A stretch of 7,126 bases of DNA from positions 1 to 7,126 of the forward strand of contig WFTN01000325.1 in NCBI GenBank assembly GCA_015485455.1, in the 5' to 3' direction. The translations under genes were made by a program, and so were the position numbers. Positions 1-6,600 of the stretch are shown in pieces; position 1 is the stretch's first letter, and the number at the start of each line of letters is the position of its first letter. The notes under the pieces are model-generated. The model made no database searches. It was not told where the DNA came from and saw nothing but the letters and a program-made list of their open reading frames with translations. The DNA comes from Planctomycetota bacterium (lineage in GTDB: Bacteria; Planctomycetota; GCA-002687715; DRQF01).

Positions 1-445
1 AATCTCTGATCGCCTTGATGATGCGGTTCCGGACGCGAATGATGGCATGTTGTTTCTTCGAGCGTAGCCAAAGATGCCGGCGGTCCAGCAAGAAATCAGG
101 ACCAGGGCCAGTTTGATCATTACTTTGTTTAGCAATGGGATAGTCCACCGCTTCATTGACCAAGGTGACACCAGAGACGTGCAACTCGTAGCCCCCCGGT
201 GCACGGTCATCCGCGGAGACTTTGCCCCGCATAACGATCGACGACTCAATACCGATACGGCCGCAAAGGTCAAATTCTTCCTCTGCCACCTCTTTCTTGC
301 TCATGATAGCTTGGGTGAATGCGGAACCGTCCCGAACCGTCAAGAAATGGAGTTTGCCCTTGGAACGGCGATTGGCCAACCAGCCCTTGATTTCGACTTC
401 TTCACCGACGTGGTCTTTCAGGTCACAAAGATATACCTGACTCAT
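1..445 (-). CDS. asnS: Asparaginyl-tRNA synthetase, N-terminal part (gene runs off the left edge)
   Basis: Class II aminoacyl-tRNA synthetase that charges tRNA-Asn with asparagine in the cytoplasm. The minus strand reads an open frame of 148 codons from the ATG at 445 to the window edge, about a third of the usual 430-470 residues. Residues about 16-104 form the OB-fold anticodon-binding domain, with VEIKGWLANRRSKGKLHFL and VRDGSAFTQAIM. Residues 117-140 hold DFLLDRRHLWLRSKKQ followed by HAIIRVRN, the entry to the catalytic core. HLWLRS is typical of AsnRS, whereas AspRS has a RYRYLDLR-type sequence here. Class II motifs 2 and 3 lie outside the window. The start is supported by AGAGG seven bases upstream and by the conserved residues that begin soon after it. 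The gene is divergent from proC. Identification is firm; whether the remainder is intact cannot be seen. Confidence 0.93.
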   Translation of the reverse strand, partial: MSQVYLCDLKDHVGEEVEIKGWLANRRSKGKLHFLTVRDGSAFTQAIMSKKEVAEEEFDLCGRIGIESSIVMRGKVSADDRAPGGYELHVSGVTLVNEAVDYPIAKQSNDQTGPGPDFLLDRRHLWLRSKKQHAIIRVRNRIIKAIRD

Positions 446-449
446 GATT

Positions 450-457
450 CTACCTCT
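450..457 (-). promoter_or_regulatory. Ribosome binding site of asnS
   Basis: On the minus strand AGAGGTAG precedes the ATG at 445. The AGAGG core ends seven bases before the start codon, a normal spacing. This fixes the asnS start, which is useful because only the N-terminal part of the gene is present. Confidence 0.7.
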
Positions 458-490
458 TTGGATTCCGATTCGGCTTCAATTGCGAAGATG

Positions 491-537
491 CTGGGGGATT
501 CTATCAGGGAAGGCCCGACACTCAATCTCCCCCCCAG
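491..537. repeat. Inverted repeat with G/C tracts flanking the asnS promoter
   Basis: CTGGGGG at 491-497 is the exact reverse complement of CCCCCAG at 531-537. Just inside, ATT (498-500) can pair with AAT (524-526) across a small bulge. The arm centres are 40 bp apart, about four helical turns, and the candidate asnS -35 and -10 boxes lie between them. It could be a paired operator or a chance effect of homopolymer tracts. It lies upstream of the predicted asnS transcript start, so it would act as DNA rather than as an RNA hairpin. Confidence 0.3.
498..525 (-). promoter_or_regulatory. Candidate sigma70-type promoter of asnS
   Basis: On the minus strand, TTGAGT (525 to 520) and TAGAAT (503 to 498) are separated by 16 bases. 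They match the -35 consensus TTGACA at four of six positions and the -10 consensus TATAAT at five of six. Transcription would begin near 491 and give a leader of about 45 bases before the asnS ATG. The arms of an inverted repeat (491-497 and 531-537) flank it on both sides. The call rests on consensus matching only. Confidence 0.45.
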
Positions 538-548
538 TTTCCCGGCGA

Positions 549-578
549 TTGGGGCTTCCTGAGGAGAGTCGATAAGAT
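549..578 (+). promoter_or_regulatory. Weak candidate promoter of proC
   Basis: TTGGGG (549-554) and TAAGAT (573-578) are spaced by 18 bases. The -10 matches the consensus at four of six positions and the -35 at only three. Position relative to the proC start at 630 is reasonable, with a leader of roughly 45 bases. No better pair was found in the 184-bp divergent gap, but the signal is weak. Confidence 0.22.
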
Positions 579-617
579 AGCGCCTCCAAGAGCCAAATGG
601 GGCTCCCCACAAGGTCG

Positions 618-623
618 AAAGGA
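618..623 (+). promoter_or_regulatory. Ribosome binding site deciding the proC start
   Basis: AAAGGA lies six bases before the ATG at 630. The in-frame ATG 33 bases further upstream (597) has no comparable purine-rich site and would add 11 residues that do not resemble the family N terminus. This supports a start at 630. Confidence 0.7.
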
Positions 624-629
624 CTTCGA

Positions 630-1445
630 ATGACTCTCAGCAACAAGAAATTGGCAATCCTCGGCGTCGGCAATATGGGTAATGCCCTGCTGAAAGGGAT
701 CTTAAAGGCCAGTCCTGTGGCCCCCAAGGACGTCATCGTCACAGCTAGGTCCGAGGCCCGCTTGGTGGCGGCGCGGGAAGAATTCGGCGTTGGTAGCACC
801 ACCAACAACACCAAAGCCGTGGAATTCGCTGACATCGTCCTTTTGTGCACCAAACCTCAGGGCATTGAGGATCTGGCAAAAGAGATCCAGCCCGCTTTCG
901 ACAGCGAGAAACTCCTCATCTCAATCTTGGCTGGACGCACCACCAAGAATTTAGAAGACATGTTCGGCACCACCACCCCCATCATGCGTGCCATGCCTAA
1001 TATCCCATCGATGGTCGACGAAGGGGCCACAGCAATCTGTGCCGGTTCGTATGCCACCGAAGAACACCAACAAGCCACGCGGGCAATTTTCTCCGCGGTG
1101 GGCGAAGTCGTTGACGTCGCAGAATACCAAATGGACGCCGTCACCGGCCTTTCTGGTTCTGGGCCAGCCTACATCTACATGATCATTGAAGCCCTCACCG
1201 ATGGCGGCGTAAAGATGGGCTTACCTCGAGACACAGCTATCAAGCTGGCAACCCAAACCGTTTTGGGCTCGGCCAAATTGGTCAAGGAAACAGGACTACA
1301 TCCCGCCATCCTGAGAGACCAAGTCACCACCCCCGGCGGCACCGCTATCGCCGCCATTCATGATTTGGAAGACCACGGCCTCCGCCCCATGCTCATCTCC
1401 GCCGTCGTCACTGCCACCGAAAAATCAAAGGAGCTCGGGGACTGA
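630..1445 (+). CDS. proC: Pyrroline-5-carboxylate reductase
   Basis: Cytoplasmic enzyme that reduces 1-pyrroline-5-carboxylate to L-proline with NAD(P)H, the last step of proline synthesis. From the ATG at 630 the protein has 271 residues, the usual family length. The N-terminal Rossmann fold begins with LAILGVGNMGNAL (residues 8-20), carrying the GxGxMG dinucleotide-binding motif. CTKPQ (73-77) and RAMPNIP (120-126) are conserved family segments. The C-terminal dimerisation and substrate domain contains GLSGSGPAYIY (173-183), and the P5CR signature LRDQVTTPGGTAIAAIHDLE spans 228-247. The start at 630 is preferred over 597 because of AAAGGA six bases upstream and because the extra 11 residues are atypical. 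It is divergent from asnS and convergent with the helicase gene whose stop lies 30 bp away. It appears intact and single-gene transcribed. Confidence 0.96.
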   Translation: MTLSNKKLAILGVGNMGNALLKGILKASPVAPKDVIVTARSEARLVAAREEFGVGSTTNNTKAVEFADIVLLCTKPQGIEDLAKEIQPAFDSEKLLISILAGRTTKNLEDMFGTTTPIMRAMPNIPSMVDEGATAICAGSYATEEHQQATRAIFSAVGEVVDVAEYQMDAVTGLSGSGPAYIYMIIEALTDGGVKMGLPRDTAIKLATQTVLGSAKLVKETGLHPAILRDQVTTPGGTAIAAIHDLEDHGLRPMLISAVVTATEKSKELGD

Positions 1446-1475
1446 AGCTAAGAAGAAAATCTTGCCCAAATACGA

Positions 1476-3593
1476 TCAAGCCGAGAAAAACGGACTCCGT
1501 TGTCCATATCCGGTCATCGCCAGCTGATCTCGCGCCCGAGTCATGGCGACATAGAGCAAGCGGCGTTCTTGCTCTTCGAGCTCCACAAGGGTAGCCGAAT
1601 CAAGGTCCAGGCCAAATGACTTTGGAATCCCACCTTCATGAACACCAACAACGAGAATACAAGGGTATTCCAAACCTTTGAGCCGATGCATTGTTGCCAA
1701 ACGAATCCCCTTTCCAGCCACATCATCTCCATCCGTATCAACAACGGTCGTTCCTTGGCCAACGGCGTCGAGCATTGGCAGGTAGCGCCTCGTCAATTCT
1801 CGGTGACTTCGTGAAGCCAAGCAAATCTGCTCAGGAGGAAAAGACTCGAGCCAACCGGCGATGATTTTTCTAATGGACTTTTCTTCGTCAGCGGCTGAAT
1901 TCTCAAAGCACAACTTAGGAGCCACGCCCAACCGGAGAGAATGATACCCCTTCAGGTCATCAAGCCCACCATCCAAGTCATCGATTTGCAGGCCTTCAAG
2001 GAGCGCCACGGCTTGATTGCGGATTCGCTGCGTTGTTCGGTAATTCACCTTGAGTCGTCGAGATCGTCCGCGAATATCGATACCGACATCAGACATCTTC
2101 GCCCTAAATCCATAAATTCTCTGGTGAGCATCGCCAGTAAGGAAAAGGCTATTAGGTTCGTCTGGAGCGAGAGTTCTGAGGAGTCGCAGCTCAATGGGAC
2201 GAAGGTCCTGCACTTCATCAGCCAAAATTGCCCGATATGGTCGGTCTTCTGGATGCGCTCTCAAATATTCTACGGTGAATCGAACGATATCGGCCCATTC
2301 AACCTTACCCCTTCCATCAAGCTCATTTCGGTACTCAGCCATAACGCTCCAGACAGCGCTGCGCTTGCGACGATCAAGTGGAGTACCCCTGCCAACACGC
2401 TTCACCTTCAAATACTCCATTTTCGTAGTGAGGCCATTAGCTTGGACGACTTTGGACCACTCATCCGCGATGAAATCGCTTGGAAGTGCCAAATCTTCAT
2501 GCTCGAAGAGTATCTCATCCCAGATGTCACGAGCCTCAGCGTCATTGACAATCTTATGCGTGATACCACGTTCACGTAGGAACCTTACGCAGAAAAGATG
2601 CAAATGGACAACCTTGATTCGTTTGAATTCATCATCGCACAGCTGTTTCAGATTGCTCCGTATGTCGCGAGCGAGATTTTTGGTGAACGTAGTGACAAGG
2701 ACATCGCCTGATCGTCCAAAGATGTTCATCGTCAAATGCCGAGCACGATGCATCAGGGCGACGGTCTTGCCAGTGCCAGCACCGCCCAAAACACGCATAG
2801 GACCCTGAGCGTTCATACGAACAACACGGTCTTGGCTCGGATGAAGAAAAACTCTCCATTTCTCGAGAGGCGCAGCCAGTATTGTATCGAGATCCCGATC
2901 ATCTGCGACAACATGAAGCCGTCTCTTGCTATCCGGATGGTCAATTGCCAGATCAAAATCATTGACATCAACTTTCGTCTTTAGCTCCTCAATTCGGTCG
3001 ACAGCCTCCTCTATTGTGTGGCCCGTGGCGATCATGTAAAGAGCGTCGCTGCATTCGCCAGGTAGATGAGGGGCAATGAGGTCGAGATCTGCATCATTGA
3101 AAATCGCCCGTACTGAAGGAATCAAAGGGGCAGGCACAGCGCATAATTCCAAGTCAGTGTCGTCCAGTCGATCGAACAGCCCTGCGGGTTGCACAACCCT
3201 GTCAGACCCATTCCCTGCTGTTTCAGGCGTAGTGATAGCGATTTCTGTCTCGTCGTATATTTGAATTGCACCCATTTTCGGGTTCACTTCAATCCGGCGG
3301 TTCTTTGCCCATGAATAAGCTTCATCATGGTGATCGACCCACGCGAAGATATACACATTCCCCTTTGGTGGCCTCACCAGAATGATCCGGTACGCGTCGC
3401 CTGCTCGAATGCTTCGGATGTTCGGGTCTCGTGTCGCCAAACTCTCATAGTTAAGCCCTGGAGACTTCGGATCAGACCGGAATTTCTTAATAGCTTCACT
3501 AACACGTTTTGCGATCTTTTTTGGCAGCCTTCTGAAGGCGTCCATGAAAGTTTCGCTCAGTGCGACGCGAAGATCCCCCACATTCCGACTCAT
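1476..3593 (-). CDS. RelE/ParE-like domain fused to a compact UvrD-type SF1 helicase
   Basis: The 705-residue protein has two recognisable parts. Residues about 8-100 have the RelE/ParE toxin-fold pattern: two amphipathic helices (FMDAFRRLPKKIAKRV...), then strands with RSIRAGDAYRIILVR (60-74) and YIFAWVDHHDEAY (81-93 plus Y94). Residues 140-240 are an unrecognised, mainly helical linker. Residues 245-700 form an ATP-dependent superfamily 1 helicase: Q-motif-like HPSQDRVV (251-258), Walker A GAGTGKT (271-277), motif Ia TTFTKNLARDI (301-311), motif II DEVQD (459-463), motif III LTGDAHQRIYGF (485-496), motif IV NYRTT (517-521), motif V ATMHRLKGLEYP (633-644), and motif VI LYVAMTRARDQL (680-691). 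Key ATPase residues are all present, so an active translocase is expected. The gap between motifs IV and V is too short for a full 2B domain. The gene overlaps the upstream helicase gene by 4 bp and is probably co-translated. The substrate is unknown; a defence or repair role is inference. Confidence 0.9.
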   Translation of the reverse strand: MSRNVGDLRVALSETFMDAFRRLPKKIAKRVSEAIKKFRSDPKSPGLNYESLATRDPNIRSIRAGDAYRIILVRPPKGNVYIFAWVDHHDEAYSWAKNRRIEVNPKMGAIQIYDETEIAITTPETAGNGSDRVVQPAGLFDRLDDTDLELCAVPAPLIPSVRAIFNDADLDLIAPHLPGECSDALYMIATGHTIEEAVDRIEELKTKVDVNDFDLAIDHPDSKRRLHVVADDRDLDTILAAPLEKWRVFLHPSQDRVVRMNAQGPMRVLGGAGTGKTVALMHRARHLTMNIFGRSGDVLVTTFTKNLARDIRSNLKQLCDDEFKRIKVVHLHLFCVRFLRERGITHKIVNDAEARDIWDEILFEHEDLALPSDFIADEWSKVVQANGLTTKMEYLKVKRVGRGTPLDRRKRSAVWSVMAEYRNELDGRGKVEWADIVRFTVEYLRAHPEDRPYRAILADEVQDLRPIELRLLRTLAPDEPNSLFLTGDAHQRIYGFRAKMSDVGIDIRGRSRRLKVNYRTTQRIRNQAVALLEGLQIDDLDGGLDDLKGYHSLRLGVAPKLCFENSAADEEKSIRKIIAGWLESFPPEQICLASRSHRELTRRYLPMLDAVGQGTTVVDTDGDDVAGKGIRLATMHRLKGLEYPCILVVGVHEGGIPKSFGLDLDSATLVELEEQERRLLYVAMTRARDQLAMTGYGQRSPFFSA

Positions 3594-3601
3594 GCTTCAC
3601 C
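3590..3601 (-). promoter_or_regulatory. ATGA stop/start overlap coupling the two helicase genes
   Basis: On the minus strand the upstream gene ends in TGA (3592 to 3590) and the downstream gene starts at ATG (3593 to 3591), sharing ATGA. A GGTGA motif (3601 to 3597) sits only three bases before the ATG, a short spacing, so initiation probably relies on ribosomes terminating on the upstream gene. This implies one mRNA and linked expression of both proteins. Confidence 0.75.
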
Positions 3602-6600
3602 GCTCGTCGACTGGGAACCAAGCGTTTTGTCAACGCCGTCCACTCCATCTTGAGGAAGCAAGACAACCCAATTGCGATTGTGAAAACACAAAGCGTCCTC
3701 TGATTCCTCTGACATGAAAGCAACTCTCTCTTCCGGCCAGGCCACATCGGCTTGCGCCACCACCTGTCCAGATACAAACAGCTCGAAAGGAACTTCTGGA
3801 AGAGGATGGCCAAGAGTCAAAGCATGCTCAACCATAGGAGCAAGATGTTCACCGGCGAATTCCAAAATCTCCTGAAGTTCCTCTTCGGATGCCTCGATCG
3901 TTGGTTCTGCAGCTTGGAGACCTCGGGATGATTCCGCGTTTTCGTCCACCAAGCTCGGGTTCTCCAAAACAAGCCGCTCGGTGCTTGTGAACTCAAATTG
4001 AGGGAGAAACTGCAACACGTTCACACAGCCTAAGAAAGACCGCCAATCATGCTCGAAATCATCCTCTGATCGGGCCACAAACGTGTCATTCAGCCGCAGA
4101 CGTGCCTTCAACGCGGGAGTAGGATTCTCGAGACTGGGCGCACTCTGAAGTTTGAGCAGCAACGCGACATGCTGCCCAAGACGAAGCAGTGATGGACTTT
4201 GTGGGCGCGAGCCATGGTAATCAACATTTCCATCTAAGAGAGGCCAAGAGATAGTCCCAAGAGCATTCTCAACTTTAGCGATATCCGCATCCAAGGGAAA
4301 GCTCCTTTGTATTCCCAACAAAACAGTCGTTGCAATCTTAATCGGGCTCACTTGATTTCGAGGATCACCCTCTGAAAGAAGAGCCAGGAGCCCACTGAAT
4401 GGATCAGTTTGCTCAAGCAACGCAGTCAAGCCCTTGCCCTTTCGAACAAGGAACTCTCGCACGTTCTTAGAATCCTTGTGGCCCATAAAAAGCTGCGCTG
4501 AATCTCCCTTACCTTCAAAATGGTCTAAGTCGCGCCAAGTGTAGCTCCATACGATCCAATCTTGCGAATGGATGATCGCCCGTCGTTTGAGGACGTCGTC
4601 TTCGATTCGTGATTGAATCTTCTCTTTTTCCACATGATATGTGAATCCATCACCATAGACAGCGATCCCTTGGGCATGGGGCGCATCGGGCATGTCAAGC
4701 ACGAAGTCAGGGCGCGTCGGTACAGACACGCCTTCAGAGGACCCAAGTTGCAATTGAGCTCTCAAACGCCATCTCTGATTCCCTACGGTTAACGACCACT
4801 GGGCGCCTGGCAGTTCATCCTCAATTTGCACTTTTGGCAAACCAGTCTTTGGGCTATCCATCAACTCATGCAGAAGCCGTACGAAACGAACCTCCAGCTC
4901 ACTTTCCATTCGAGTTGAAAGTCGAGCTTCTGACAGCGTCTTGATGTCCTTCAATCGCCCCTTGGCCCCAAGTATCTCTTCAAGAAGTCTCTCGCAAACA
5001 GACCGCTTGATCACACTGAGATTGGCCTGTTCTTGATAAGCGTAGAGGCAATGGTAGCAGCCTTCGCGCCCCTTCGTCTGGCGGCACCGGCAGCTGCGAA
5101 TAGCTTCAAGTGCCAACTCGAGCACTTCTATAAAACCATCATTGCGCCAAAGTTGGGCCAAATACCCTGTGCCACCAGGGACGGTATCAAAGATCACCAA
5201 GAATCTACGACGTGCGAATTCATGATCTTCGTAGGGTTCAGTCATAGAGCGGATGGAAAGATGAATAGGGTTGCCCTTGAATTTCTTCCTTAGTCCGAGT
5301 TGAAGCGCAGCACGAAAATTGACCTCGGTGTCATGAGTTTCTTCCAGTGCCACTGGCAAGAGCACACGAATAGCTTGGCTCTCAAGTCGACGATAGAGAA
5401 AGACCGTTTCAATACGCTCCTTCTTGCCTTTTCTTGCGGCACACCAAAGAGAATGATCGATGTCGATCTTATTCTTGGCGAAGTTCCTTTCAGGGTCGGA
5501 AACACGGCCGCAGTCCATGCAGACCTTGAAGCCAGGTGCGACATTCTCATCGCCAGCTGTCATGAAATCAGCCGAGGGCGTATCGGTTCTCAAATGCCCC
5601 AAATTGATTTCTTTCAACTCAACGCCGCGAAGAAGTTCGTACCCAAACGGCAGTTCTTCAACCAAACGTGCGCCAGAGCCATGCTGAACTGGGTCAACAT
5701 CAACCAAGGCTTGGAACTCATAGAAGAGACGATCTCTGTCGTCATCATCATCAACAGAAATACTCTCTATATCTTCAGAAAAAGAACGGGCCTCAGAGAA
5801 ACGAATCATCTTGCGGAGTTGCCCAGCATCGTGCCAGCCTAAACTGCCACACCGAGGACAGGAATCTTCCGTAGACACATCGTTGGCCGCTAAGACCGTC
5901 ATATGGCAATTGTCACAAAAGCGCCAAATCTCAACTTTTGGTTTGCCCTGACTTCCCACGTCCAAGTCAGTAATCTTGACCTGGTGTCCCTCGGCATAGA
6001 ATGTGTTTCCAGGGGCGAATTCACGCAGTGCGGCACTCGCCGGGCGCTGGTATTCCAAAGTCACATACTCAAACTTCTTCTCGCCGCCAGCGTCCATGTC
6101 TTTGCGCTTCCGAATCACAGACTTCAGGACAACGCCGGGCTCGGGAAATGCGTAATTGGGCAAGACCCCAGCATCCGTCAGCACGTTGAGGGGATACTTC
6201 AGCCGAAGTTCGCCAGCCACCCGGCGCAAAGACTGAATACCGTGATTCGTCTCTTCAATGGCTGCATCCACTTCGTCGGGGGGCACATCGTCAATGAGGC
6301 CCTCCTCAAGATCCCTAAGCCTAGTCTTCAGACGTGTCGTTTGCGAACGAAGTTCCTTCAGTTCTTCACCGATAGCCGCGAAGGCTCCGGATATGGCTGC
6401 GCTCACCTCCCCCTTTATGGCAAAATCAGTGAGCATGTTTCTGTCTTCAGCATCCAAGTTGCCGCCAAAAACCTTCAAAAACTCGTCCAACAGGCCTTGG
6501 CGATGGCCTTCCTCAAACTCAAGAAACTGTCCTGGAAAAATCCTCTGTCCCCGCTCGCTGAGCACCATTTCCACCTTGCGCGGAATAGGTGAGGCGTGTT

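Noticed and set aside
74..562. Plus-strand open frame of 162 codons covering most of the left end
   Set aside because: It lies antisense to the clear asparaginyl-tRNA synthetase frame and its translation has no recognisable domain; it runs through the asnS promoter region as well.
597..629. Upstream ATG at 597 as the proC start
   Set aside because: It would add MGLPTRSKGLR, which is not typical of the family, while AAAGGA is well placed before the ATG at 630 and gives the usual 271-residue length.
1486..1501. Possible intrinsic terminator on the minus strand: AACGG-AGT-CCGTT followed by T residues
   Set aside because: The stem is only five base pairs with a three-base loop, two of the T residues belong to the stem, and it lies inside the helicase coding end, before its stop. 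On the plus strand it has no T-run to serve proC.
1941..2579. Plus-strand open frame of 212 codons within the SF1 helicase gene
   Set aside because: It is antisense to conserved helicase sequence, including motifs II, III and IV, and its translation resembles no family; it is a shadow frame.
5300..5842. Plus-strand open frame of 180 codons and the similar one at 5903-6592
   Set aside because: Both are antisense to the DUF1998 helicase, including conserved cysteine clusters or the coiled-coil region, and lack a convincing ribosome binding site or domain.
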